DNA of 64,000 nt from Paucilactobacillus kaifaensis. Its GTDB lineage: Bacteria; Bacillota; Bacilli; Lactobacillales; Lactobacillaceae. Where the stretch lies: positions 1 to 64,000 of the forward strand of contig NZ_BJDM01000002.1 of the NCBI RefSeq assembly GCF_005405145.1. The letters are read 5' to 3'. Shown one piece after another: positions 20,712-29,371 of the stretch (position 1 is the stretch's first letter; each line of letters opens with the position of its first letter). Below the pieces are notes generated by a model. That model searched no databases. It saw nothing but the letters and a program-made list of their open reading frames with translations, and was not told the origin of the DNA. Made by a program: the position numbers and the translations under genes.

Positions 20712-21389
20712 TTAATTATCATCTACAGTTGTTACTGGCTTTAATTCAACAATCTCACCTGTGCGACGGTAAATAATCCATTCGCCAATATTTAACGCGC
20801 ACTCACAAATTTGCTCTAAAGCATTGGCAACTGTGATATAAGGTAATATCCGTTCTATTTGGTCACTATTTTGCTTCATTGCGTCCACACATGCCTCATA
20901 GATTTTAACATGTTGGGCATTAGCTTCAACCGCTAACTGACTACCAGTTTGAGCAAAATGCCAATCTTTTTTTACATAGGCCGTTAACATGTCACGCATC
21001 AGTTTTTCGATAAATTTACTGAACTGCTCAATTAAAGTTAACACCGGCTGTAAATAGGCATCACGTTGTAACTGTAGGCTAGCTAATGCAATATCTCGAG
21101 CATGATCGCCAGCATGTTCGAGATCAGAAACAGCTTTTAAAATCGTCACTACTTCACGTAAATCACTTGTAATGGGTTGGTGCAGTGCAATAATTTCAAA
21201 CGCTTTTTGCTCTAGTTGCATTTCACGGTCGTTAATTTGATGGTCCTGAGTCACGATTTCTTTTGCTGAACGTTCATCACCGACAACCATTGCTCGACCC
21301 GCTGCACCAATTTTATTGGCCACCAGCACACCCATTTCTGTGAACTGAGCGTCTAATTTTGCCAGTTCTTGATCAATTAATCGTTCCAT
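20712..21389 (-). CDS. phoU: Phosphate-specific transport regulator PhoU
   Basis: PhoU links the Pst transporter to the PhoR sensor and dampens the phosphate response. The 225-residue product has two helical PhoU repeats with the DHARDIA-type metal-binding segment (LEHAGDHARDIA) and a second degenerate copy (LEQICECALNIGEW). It closes the pstSCAB-B-phoU order, about 90 bases after the last pstB. Confidence 0.93.
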   Translation of the reverse strand: MERLIDQELAKLDAQFTEMGVLVANKIGAAGRAMVVGDERSAKEIVTQDHQINDREMQLEQKAFEIIALHQPITSDLREVVTILKAVSDLEHAGDHARDIALASLQLQRDAYLQPVLTLIEQFSKFIEKLMRDMLTAYVKKDWHFAQTGSQLAVEANAQHVKIYEACVDAMKQNSDQIERILPYITVANALEQICECALNIGEWIIYRRTGEIVELKPVTTVDDN

Positions 21390-21481
21390 GTTTTGCCTCC
21401 TCTGTCATAGAGTGTTAATTCAACCGATTAGATTCCGTGGGCTAAGTGAATTAACACGTTTCAAAATTCCAAATCACATCA

Positions 21482-22240
21482 TCAGCCAAACCGGCCAGTA
21501 ATAAAATCTCGAGTCTGTTCATGCTCGGGATTCATAAAAATTTGTTTAGTACTAGCAGCCTCAATCAAGTCCCCTTGCAAGAAAAAAGCTGTCCTATCTG
21601 CAATTCTTGCAGCTTGTTGTAAATTGTGTGTCACTGTGATGATAGTATATTGTTCTTTTAATTGTAGCAGGGTTGCTTCAATTTGACGACTAGAATGTGG
21701 ATCCAACGCACTTGTTGGCTCGTCTAGTAGCAAAACATCTGGTGAAACTGCTAAGGCCCTTGCGATGCAAATTCGTTGTTGTTGACCGCCAGATAGTGCT
21801 AATGCGTTTTGATCCAACTTATCTTTGACTTCGTCCCAAATCGCAGCCTGTTTTAAAGCAGTTTGAACAGCCTCATCCAATTTTGCTTTATCACGAACTC
21901 CCGCGACTCTTAAGCCAAAGACAACATTATCATAAATGGACATTGGGAACGGATTCGGCTGTTGAAAAACCATCCCAATGTGTTTACGCAGTTCTACCAC
22001 ATCTGTATTTTCACCGTAAATATCAGTGTCATGTAATTTAAATTCGCCAGAAATATTAACCCCATCAATTTGATCATTCATCCGGTTTAAGCAACGTAAG
22101 TATGTTGATTTACCACAGCCAGAAGGTCCAATGAGCGCAGTTATTTCATGTTCATTAAATGCTAGGTCAATTCCATGCAAAGCTTCAAAGTCTCCATAGC
22201 TAAGCTTAACATTTTTGGTTGTTAAAATTTGTTTTTCCAT
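21482..22240 (-). CDS. pstB: Phosphate ABC transporter ATP-binding protein (second PstB)
   Basis: ATPase driving phosphate import. Walker [18 protein letters not shown] signature and DEPTSALD Walker B are intact in 252 residues, and the MNDQIDG segment is typical of PstB. It is the second of two adjacent pstB genes, both downstream of pstA, a common lactobacillus layout. The [15 protein letters not shown] signature distinguishes it from its neighbour, which has LSGGQAQR. Confidence 0.95.
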   Translation of the reverse strand: MEKQILTTKNVKLSYGDFEALHGIDLAFNEHEITALIGPSGCGKSTYLRCLNRMNDQIDGVNISGEFKLHDTDIYGENTDVVELRKHIGMVFQQPNPFPMSIYDNVVFGLRVAGVRDKAKLDEAVQTALKQAAIWDEVKDKLDQNALALSGGQQQRICIARALAVSPDVLLLDEPTSALDPHSSRQIEATLLQLKEQYTIITVTHNLQQAARIADRTAFFLQGDLIEAASTKQIFMNPEHEQTRDFITGRFG

Positions 22241-22254
22241 TGAATCCTCCCTCC

Positions 22255-23046
22255 TTAACCAAAGTCACCAGAGATATATTCATTGGTTAGTGCGACTTTT
22301 GGTTGTGTAAACATATCTTTAGTGTCATTAAATTCAATAACTGTTCCTTGTGAAAAGTGAGCCGTGTAATCACTAATTCGTGCTGCTTGTGGCAAGTTAT
22401 GTGTCACAATTACAATTGTATAATGTTCCTTTAAGTTGATTAATGTTTCTTCTAATTGAGCCGTCGAAATTGGATCAAGGGCACTCGCAGGTTCATCCAG
22501 TAGTAGAATATCCGGTTGTAATGCAATGGCTCGGGCAATACAAAGTCGTTGAGCCTGCCCACCAGATAATGCTAAGGCGCTTTTATTAAGTTTATCCTTA
22601 ACCTCATCCCATAAGGCAGCCTGTTTCAAAGCTGTCTCTACCCGTTCCTTCAATTGCTTTTTGTCAGTTATGCCATGACGCTCAAGCGCAAACGTGATAT
22701 TTTCATAAATTGATTTTGGAAACGGATTGGGACGTTGAAATACCATCCCAATCTGTCGTCGCATCGCATAAACATCAATTTGCTTAGTATTCAAATCTAA
22801 ATCACGATACCAAATCTGACCTTGCACATTAGCAATTCCATCGTTCATTCGGTTTAATGACCGTAAAAAAGTTGATTTACCAGAGCCTGACGCTCCAATT
22901 AGTGCAGTAATTTTAAATCGCGGAATTTGCAAATCGGCAGCTGAAATTGCCTCATAATCTCCATAGAATATTTTTAATTGTTTTGTTTCCAGCGCAATTT
23001 CTTGGTCTGAATTAAATTGTAAAATATACCGATCCTTTGTTTCCAT
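22255..23046 (-). CDS. pstB: Phosphate ABC transporter ATP-binding protein (first PstB)
   Basis: Paralogue of the following gene, 263 aa, with an N-terminal extension of about 20 residues before the ABC core. Walker [18 protein letters not shown] and DEPASALD are intact. The ATG at 23046 follows GGAGG; a GTG one codon upstream is the alternative. Only 14 bases separate it from the second pstB, so both are translated from one transcript. Confidence 0.94.
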   Translation of the reverse strand: METKDRYILQFNSDQEIALETKQLKIFYGDYEAISAADLQIPRFKITALIGASGSGKSTFLRSLNRMNDGIANVQGQIWYRDLDLNTKQIDVYAMRRQIGMVFQRPNPFPKSIYENITFALERHGITDKKQLKERVETALKQAALWDEVKDKLNKSALALSGGQAQRLCIARAIALQPDILLLDEPASALDPISTAQLEETLINLKEHYTIVIVTHNLPQAARISDYTAHFSQGTVIEFNDTKDMFTQPKVALTNEYISGDFG

Positions 23047-23062
23047 CACGCTACCTCCACTT

Positions 23063-23947
23063 TTAAGCAGCTGTTAGGCACTTGTACAATGCTCGCCCAA
23101 GCCAACGTGCTAGTAAATTAAATAATAGCACCACGATAATCAACACAGCTGCTGAACCAGCCGAAACAGCCGTTGCATCTGGCATAATGCCTTCAGAATT
23201 AATTTTCCAAATATGGACTGCCAATGTTTCAGCTGGTCGCATTGGGTTAATCGGACTATCAATATTAAATGGATTCCAATTAGCAAAATTTAACGCTGGT
23301 GCGCTTTGTCCCGCAGTGTAAATTAATGCGGCAGCTTCGCCAAACACTCTACCAGCGCTCAAGATAACTCCCGAAACGATACTTGGCACTGCAGCAGGTA
23401 AAATAATTTTTGTTACTGTCTCCCATTTTGAGATCCCCAGCGCTAAGCCACCATTACGTTGGTCATTGCTTATCGCTTTTAGTGAACCTTCAATGCTTCG
23501 TGTTAACAATGGTAAATTAAACACCGTCAACGCCAGTGCCCCTGATAAAATTGAAAAACTAAGATTAAGTTGGACTACAAATAACAAGAAACCAAAAAGA
23601 CCTACAACTACAGATGGCAAAGAGCTCAGAATTTCAATCATTGTTCTAACCGCATTAGTGATCATGCCGGGTTTAGCATACTCATTCAAATAGATGCTTG
23701 CACCCAGTGCAATTGGCAAGGAAATTAGCATTGTTAGAATGAGTAAATACAGTGAATTGAACAATTGAATGCCAATCCCACCACCAGAACTAAAAGCTTT
23801 GGAAGGAGAAGTTAAAAACGACCAACTTAATTGGGGTAATCCACGAATAATAATGAATCCTAACAACAGAACCAAAATTAAGATTACGATTCCCGCGATG
23901 GTATAGAGTAATCCGGTTGCTATTTTATCGTTTCTTTTAGCGTTCAT
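23063..23947 (-). CDS. pstA: Phosphate ABC transporter permease PstA
   Basis: Inner-membrane subunit, 294 aa, with about six hydrophobic helices and the ABC permease EAA-loop (ALGISKWETVTKIILPAAVPSI region). It overlaps the end of pstC by four bases, indicating coupled translation. Confidence 0.94.
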   Translation of the reverse strand: MNAKRNDKIATGLLYTIAGIVILILVLLLGFIIIRGLPQLSWSFLTSPSKAFSSGGGIGIQLFNSLYLLILTMLISLPIALGASIYLNEYAKPGMITNAVRTMIEILSSLPSVVVGLFGFLLFVVQLNLSFSILSGALALTVFNLPLLTRSIEGSLKAISNDQRNGGLALGISKWETVTKIILPAAVPSIVSGVILSAGRVFGEAAALIYTAGQSAPALNFANWNPFNIDSPINPMRPAETLAVHIWKINSEGIMPDATAVSAGSAAVLIIVVLLFNLLARWLGRALYKCLTAA

Positions 23948-24864
23948 CGTTTCATCGCCCCCCGTCTAGCGATTAAATGAATCGCCAAGTTAAATGCTAA
24001 GGACATTAATAGTAAAATTAGTGCTAAGGACCATAATGCATCATTTTGGACTGTCCCCATCACTGTATTTCCGATACCAGTGGTCAAGACACTGGTTAGC
24101 GTTGAAGCAGGTGCTACCAAACTATATGGCATTAATGTGGCATTCCCGACCACCATCTGAACAGCTAATGCTTCACCAAATGCTCGCGCCATTCCAAATA
24201 CAATTGCGGTCAAAATTCCTGGTGTTGCGGACCGCAGCACAACTTTATAGATTGTCTGCCATCTGGTTGCCCCTAATGCTAGTGACGCAGACCGATAATC
24301 TTTAGGAACTGAGGACAACGAATCAACTGTCATCGAAGTGATCGTTGGTAGCACCATCACAAACAAAACAAATGTCCCTGATAAGATTCCAAATCCACTC
24401 CCGCCAAATACAGTCCTAATTGCGGGCACGACAACTGTTAAACCAATAAATCCATAAACTACAGAAGGGATTCCTACCAATAATTCCAGCACTGGTTGGA
24501 GAATCCTAGTTCCCGTTTTGGGCGTAATATCAGTCATCATCAGTGCGGTCCCAATAGCAAACGGAATTGCCAAAACAGTTGCTAAAATTGTGATTAAAAA
24601 TGACCCTGCAATCATCGGCAATGCCCCAACTAATGGTGCTCCATTTTTACTAACACTCGGATTCCACTCTGTTCCTGTCAAAAATTTAATGATAGAAACA
24701 TGGTCGCTAGTAAATGTCATTAAGCCACGATATGCAATAAAGCCAAAAATGGCAACCACAACCAAACAGATTCCACCGAGACACGTTAAGCTAATTATTT
24801 TACCACGGCGTTCAAGCTTACTGGCTCTGGACGTCGTTAAAATGCTTTCTCTAATTTTATCCAT
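23944..24864 (-). CDS. pstC: Phosphate ABC transporter permease PstC
   Basis: Second permease subunit, 306 aa, with a cytosolic N-terminal stretch of about 25 residues and six hydrophobic helices. The EAA-loop (ALGATRWQTIYKVVL) and PSVVYGFIGL match PstC. It lies between pstS and pstA. Confidence 0.94.
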   Translation of the reverse strand: MDKIRESILTTSRASKLERRGKIISLTCLGGICLVVVAIFGFIAYRGLMTFTSDHVSIIKFLTGTEWNPSVSKNGAPLVGALPMIAGSFLITILATVLAIPFAIGTALMMTDITPKTGTRILQPVLELLVGIPSVVYGFIGLTVVVPAIRTVFGGSGFGILSGTFVLFVMVLPTITSMTVDSLSSVPKDYRSASLALGATRWQTIYKVVLRSATPGILTAIVFGMARAFGEALAVQMVVGNATLMPYSLVAPASTLTSVLTTGIGNTVMGTVQNDALWSLALILLLMSLAFNLAIHLIARRGAMKR

Positions 24865-24898
24865 GTCATTTCTCCTTTGTAAAAAAGATTAGTCATTT

Positions 24899-25744
24899 TT
24901 ATTCCAGGCGTTCAACTTTCATATCTGTAACTGGAATGTATCCTAGTTGCGGTACTAGCTTATCTTGCACATGCTTTGAAAGTACAAATTTAATGAACTT
25001 ATCAGTATCTTCATCTGACTTTTTTTGAGTGTACATATGTTCATAGGACCAAATTTTCCACTTGTTGGTTTTCACATTATTATTAGTTGGTTTTACGCCA
25101 TTTAACGTTGGCATAACCACTGACTTATCAGCATAGGAAAACGAAACATAGCTAATTGCTCCTGGAGTAGTTGCCACAATTTGACGCGCCGTTCCTGACG
25201 AATCTTGCTCTTGCGATGCAATACTACGTTCATTGTCTAGCGCCCACTTTTCAAACGTAATTCTAGTCCCACTTCCTTGAGTTCGATTGACAATTACTAT
25301 CTTCTGATTGCGACCGCCAATGTCTTGCCAATTAGTGATTTTACCAGTGAAAATATCTTTTAACTGTTGACTTGTCAAAGCGCTGATTCCAGCATTCTTG
25401 TTAATAATTGGTGTAATGCCAATCACAGCAACCCGATTATCAACCAGTTTAGCTTCATTAATTCCAGTCTGCTCACTGGCAAATAGATCGGAATTTCCAA
25501 TTGAAACTGCTCCTTCTTGGATTTGGCTAAGACCAGTCCCTGAGCCACCACCTTGAACATTGACAAAAACACCAGGATTATCTTTGCTAAACTCTTCACC
25601 AGCAGCTTCAACTAATGGCTGCAATGCCGTTGATCCAACCGCCGTAATAGATGTCCCTTGTTTATTTTGATCCCGATTAATATATGCAAATCCAAGCAAA
25701 ACGATCACAATTGCGAATAATACCAGTATCCACTTTTTTTTCAT
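24899..25744 (-). CDS. pstS: Phosphate-binding protein PstS
   Basis: Captures phosphate outside the cell and delivers it to PstCA. The mature part starts at ITAVGSTALQPL and contains the phosphate loops (GSGTGL, TQGSGTR). It is 281 aa. Oddly, the N-terminal hydrophobic stretch (residues 5-21) is followed by no cysteine, and the whole protein has none. It therefore seems held by an uncleaved membrane anchor or released, rather than lipidated. First gene of the pst operon, behind a PhoP-box array. Confidence 0.95.
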   Translation of the reverse strand: MKKKWILVLFAIVIVLLGFAYINRDQNKQGTSITAVGSTALQPLVEAAGEEFSKDNPGVFVNVQGGGSGTGLSQIQEGAVSIGNSDLFASEQTGINEAKLVDNRVAVIGITPIINKNAGISALTSQQLKDIFTGKITNWQDIGGRNQKIVIVNRTQGSGTRITFEKWALDNERSIASQEQDSSGTARQIVATTPGAISYVSFSYADKSVVMPTLNGVKPTNNNVKTNKWKIWSYEHMYTQKKSDEDTDKFIKFVLSKHVQDKLVPQLGYIPVTDMKVERLE

Positions 25745-25774
25745 GGCATTTTCTCCCTTGTTCCTTAACTACTA

Positions 25775-25802
25775 CCTATCTGTACTCATAGTCTATCAAT
25801 CG
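25775..25802 (-). promoter_or_regulatory. Candidate pstS promoter core
   Basis: Minus strand TTGGAT overlapping the last PhoP repeat, about 16 bases, then GACTAT. It is weak by consensus, as expected for an activator-dependent promoter. Confidence 0.35.
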
Positions 25803-25803
25803 A

Positions 25804-25842
25804 ACGTAAATCCAACGTAGTCGAAATGTAAAAGTTGTGTAA
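25804..25842 (-). promoter_or_regulatory. Tandem PhoP-box array upstream of pstS
   Basis: Minus strand shows four hexamers, TTACAC, TTACAT, CTACGT and TTACGT, each followed by five bases, so they start every 11 bp (forward starts 25837, 25826, 25815, 25804). This is the direct-repeat layout known for Bacillus PhoP (TTAACA-like with 5-base gaps). PhoP and PhoR are encoded just upstream. Confidence 0.75.
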
Positions 25843-25914
25843 AAAAGCATTTGATATACATCTACTTTGATAGGCATATCTACTTAAAAAAGCTGATAAT
25901 TATTTGGAATGCGC

Positions 25915-25962
25915 AAAAAAAGCTGGGCAAAAAAATATGATTTTGCTCAGCCCTACTAATAT
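25915..25962 (-). terminator. Second terminator between phoR and pstS
   Basis: Minus strand GCTGAGCAAAA pairs with TTTTTGCCCAGC and is followed by seven T. It lies about 30 bases after the long hairpin that follows phoR. Confidence 0.7.
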
Positions 25963-25987
25963 TTGGCGAATATTATTGTGAAAACAA

Positions 25988-26080
25988 AAAAACGAATCTA
26001 TTCGATATTCGCAATACTAAGCTGCTAGGCAACAAATAATTGTGCCTGTTGCTCAGCTACGAATAGCGAACGATTCATAT
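25988..26080 (-). terminator. Long hairpin terminator downstream of phoR
   Basis: Minus strand GAATCG with CGAATC-like outer arms, then TATTCG/CGAATA, GCTGAGC and an inner AACAGGCA/TGTTGCCT stem, about 90 nt in all, ending in GATTCGTTTTTTT. It probably ends phoPR transcription. With the second terminator and the PhoP array it fills the 344-bp gap between phoR and pstS. Confidence 0.75.
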
Positions 26081-26088
26081 AAAATTTT

Positions 26089-27435
26089 TTATTTTTTGAC
26101 ACTGGTTGTATCAAATTCGACTTTCATGGTAGTCCCAAAACCTGTCTTGCTATCGACAGATACTTGCCCACTTAATTGATGGACTTGTTCTGCTACGATG
26201 GCAAGCCCAAGTCCAGTACCAGAACGCGTTATACCATTTTTACCACGATAAAAACGTTCAAATATCCTGCTTTGTTCCTCAATTGGAATCCCAATTCCGT
26301 TATCTGTTATGCTCAATGACCACCGATTTCCATCTTGGTTAGCATCAATAACTACACTGCCGCTCTTTTGGGTGTACTTAATTGCATTGGCGATTAAGTT
26401 GTACAAAATTGCACTTAGTCGATTTTGATCACTAACAACAACCAGCTCGTTGTTAATGTTATTTTGTAACTCAACTTGATCTAATTTAGCTAACGCTTGT
26501 AAATTATTAATTTGTTGATCTACAAGCTCAGCTGGATGAACAGATTCTAGTTCCAGGTTATCTTGTTGACCATTACGTAACCGCGATAATGACAACACAT
26601 CATCGATCAATTTGACTAATTTATTTGATTCCTGCTTGATGATCGTTAAAAATTGATGTTGCGTCTGCATATCCAAATCCTGGTCTAACAAAGTTTCGCT
26701 AAAACCATTGATTGCAGTTATTGGTGTTTTCAACTCATGACTAGCATTAGCCACAAAATCTGCTTGCATTTTGGTCATCGCCACTAAATCACTTACATCT
26801 GTAAGCAACACTAACACTTGGAAATGCCGCGGTCGAATTTCACTATGCAATACTTGGACTCGAATATTTTTTTTAGTTTGTCCCATTGGAAAAGTAACTA
26901 ATTTTTGTTGACTCTTTTGTTGTTGCATCGCCTGGTTGACCATCATTAGTAGGTCTGGCTGCACAATATCTTCTAAATACGAGTGAGGTAGTTTACTCAA
27001 ATTACGTTGTAATAATTTCTGTACAGCGGTATTTGCAATTTGAATTTGACCAAAACGATCAATCACGAGTACACCGACTGGTAGGTTTTTAATTAACGTT
27101 TCCAGTTCGTTTTCCTGCCGTAAATTTTGGTGTGTCTGATGTCTAATGTGTGACTGCAACCGATTGATTTCCTGCACCAGATCAAATAACGGATCCTGTG
27201 GTGAAACTAGCAAGTGAACTTCATCTTGCTCATCAGTAATTTGTTGCACTTTTTCAGATACTAAATTTGTCTTACGAACAAGCCAGCGCATAAACATTCC
27301 AAAAATAACAGTAGTAATCAATGCCAATACAAACATGCTAACCATTTTAGGCCCAGTCTCAAATGGCAACAAGAAACTAACGAGTTCAAATAAGACCAAG
27401 TTGATGACAAAAAAAAGTATAATTTGCTTTTTCAT
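26089..27435 (-). CDS. phoR: Phosphate-sensing histidine kinase PhoR
   Basis: Membrane histidine kinase partnering PhoP. Two closely spaced N-terminal transmembrane helices (about 4-23 and 31-50) leave almost no extracellular domain, so the signal is probably internal, via Pst/PhoU. A PAS-like domain (about 110-215) precedes the H-box ASHELKTPI with H233 and the ATPase domain (NLIANAIKYT, DNGIGI, GTGLGLAI). It is 448 aa and overlaps phoP by four bases. Confidence 0.92.
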   Translation of the reverse strand: MKKQIILFFVINLVLFELVSFLLPFETGPKMVSMFVLALITTVIFGMFMRWLVRKTNLVSEKVQQITDEQDEVHLLVSPQDPLFDLVQEINRLQSHIRHQTHQNLRQENELETLIKNLPVGVLVIDRFGQIQIANTAVQKLLQRNLSKLPHSYLEDIVQPDLLMMVNQAMQQQKSQQKLVTFPMGQTKKNIRVQVLHSEIRPRHFQVLVLLTDVSDLVAMTKMQADFVANASHELKTPITAINGFSETLLDQDLDMQTQHQFLTIIKQESNKLVKLIDDVLSLSRLRNGQQDNLELESVHPAELVDQQINNLQALAKLDQVELQNNINNELVVVSDQNRLSAILYNLIANAIKYTQKSGSVVIDANQDGNRWSLSITDNGIGIPIEEQSRIFERFYRGKNGITRSGTGLGLAIVAEQVHQLSGQVSVDSKTGFGTTMKVEFDTTSVKK

Positions 27436-28136
27436 TTAGACTCCAATCCAAACTGATAGCCAAAACCACGAACTGTTTTTATCCAGCTTTGTTCTGGCGC
27501 ATGTTCACGTAATTTATCTCTCAAATGACTGACCTGAATATCAACCATTCGACTCTCTAAGCCATAATCAACATTCCAAACATGTTGCAATAACTGTTGC
27601 CGACTCAATACTTGAGTCTTATTTTCGATAAAGTAAACTAACAATTCAAATTCTTTGGGGGTCAGATGTAATTCTTGATCATGAACAGTCACCAGATGCC
27701 GTTTCAAATCCACTGCTAGTGATGATAAAGTTAATACATTCTGGTTGTGACTTGCATTTTCCACTTGATGTTTAGCGTTTCGTCGTAAAACTGCGTTAAT
27801 GCGAGCAACTACTTCTCGCGGACTAAATGGCTTGCTAATATAGTCATCTGCACCCAACTCAAGTCCGATAATTCGATCAACTTCTTGTGACTTTGCGGTA
27901 ATAATAATGACAGGTACATCATTTTGAAGTTGACGCAATTGTTTAATCACGACTAATCCATCCATATCAGGCAACATTAAATCCAGCAAAATACAATCAA
28001 GTATATTTGTTTGTGCCGTTTGAATAGCCGTTTTTCCATCACTTGCCGTTAATGTTTCAAATCCTTGTTGCCCTAAATTATGAGTCAGTAAAGTAACAAT
28101 TGCCGGCTCATCATCTACAACTAAAATCTTATTCAT
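27432..28136 (-). CDS. phoP: Phosphate response regulator PhoP
   Basis: OmpR-family regulator, 234 aa. The receiver domain has the acidic pocket (DDE near residue 8) and phospho-acceptor D52 in LLDLMLP; the winged-helix domain occupies about 130-230. It likely binds the repeat array upstream of pstS. It is only 43 bases past prfB with no terminator between, so read-through from prfB is possible. Confidence 0.93.
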   Translation of the reverse strand: MNKILVVDDEPAIVTLLTHNLGQQGFETLTASDGKTAIQTAQTNILDCILLDLMLPDMDGLVVIKQLRQLQNDVPVIIITAKSQEVDRIIGLELGADDYISKPFSPREVVARINAVLRRNAKHQVENASHNQNVLTLSSLAVDLKRHLVTVHDQELHLTPKEFELLVYFIENKTQVLSRQQLLQHVWNVDYGLESRMVDIQVSHLRDKLREHAPEQSWIKTVRGFGYQFGLESK

Positions 28137-28179
28137 CCGCAGACACCCCTATTAGCAATGCTCATATCACAGAAATAAA

Positions 28180-29296
28180 CTACACTGGATTTTTTTGACT
28201 CAACTTCCACTGCAAGTACGCATCAATAAACGGATCTAGATTACCGTCCATTACCGCGTTGCCATCATGCGTTTCAAAATTAGTACGATGGTCTTTTACA
28301 AGTGTATATGGATGAAAAACATATGACCTAATTTGCGAACCCCACCCAATGTCCATTTGTTCACCTTGAATTTGTGCACGTTTTTCGGCCTTACGCTGCT
28401 CTTCCAACTGAAATAATTTTGATTTTAACATATTCATTGCTGTCTGACGGTTTTGTAACTGCGACCTTTGCGCCTGAGAAGACACCACGATTCCTGTTGG
28501 TAAATGTGTAATCCTGACAGCAGAAGATGTTTTATTAATATGTTGTCCACCTGCACCACTTGAACGAAATACGTCGACGCGCAAATCATCAGTGTTGACC
28601 TCAATATCTGTATTGTCATCTAGTTCTGGCATGACATCAACTGAAGCAAACGATGTGTGCCGACGCCCAGCAGCATCAAATGGTGAAATTCGGACTAACC
28701 GATGCACACCCTTTTCCGACCTCAAATAGCCATAGGCATTATGACCATTTATTAACAAAGTTACGCTTTTAATACCAGCCTCATCACCAACTTCATAATC
28801 AGCGGTTTCAATTTGAAAATTATGTTGTCCAGCCCACCTGGTATACATTCTTAACAACATTGCTCCCCAATCCTGAGATTCAGTTCCACCAGCTCCAGGA
28901 TGGATTTCGACAATTGCATTATTTTGATCGTATGGTTCATCCAATAATTGTTCTAAGCGATACTGTTCCAGCAACTTAGTCATATCGACTAATTCTTGAT
29001 CAAACTCTGATTGCATTTCAGGATCAGATTCTTCTTGCAACAAACTAAGCGTCACCTGCAGATTTTCAACTCCGTCTTGTAATCGTAAAAAGTTATCCCG
29101 CTTATCCTTTAATTGGTTTGTTTGTTCTATTACTTGCTGTGCTTTTTGGCCATCATTCCAAAAATCTGATTGTCCCATTTGTGCTTCATCCTCAGCAATT
29201 CGCTCATTAAGCGCATCTAGGTCAAAGAGACCTCCCGAAGGTTGCAATCTCTTGTTGCATATCTTCTATTGTCTTTTTTGCTTCACTTAATTCCAT
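28180..29296 (-). CDS. prfB: Peptide chain release factor 2 (programmed +1 frameshift)
   Basis: Releases peptides at UGA and UAA. Translation starts at ATG 29296 (after GGAGG) and gives 24 codons ending FGRSL, then an in-frame UGA at 29222-29224. The context GGGAGGTCTCTTTGAC is the classic site: an internal Shine-Dalgarno-like sequence, CUU, then UGA C. A +1 shift continues as DLDALNERI to a total of about 371 residues. The GGQ motif ([10 protein letters not shown]) and the SPF anticodon tripeptide (RISPFDAAG) are present. Confidence 0.96.
29221..29236 (-). promoter_or_regulatory. prfB autoregulatory frameshift site
   Basis: Minus strand GGGAGGTCTCTTTGAC: purine-rich stretch, slippery CTT and in-frame TGA followed by C. 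Low RF2 favours the +1 shift, so RF2 controls its own synthesis. Confidence 0.92.
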
Positions 29297-29327
29297 ATTA
29301 TTCCTCCGTTAACTTTATTATTAACGA

Positions 29328-29370
29328 AAAAGAAGCCCAGGGCAACCAAATTGTCCTAGGCTCCTTTCCA
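29328..29370 (-). terminator. Terminator after secA
   Basis: Minus strand GGAGCCTAGGACAA pairs with TTGCCCTGGGCTTC around TTTGG, followed by TTTTT. It lies between secA and prfB. Confidence 0.7.
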
Positions 29371-29371
29371 T

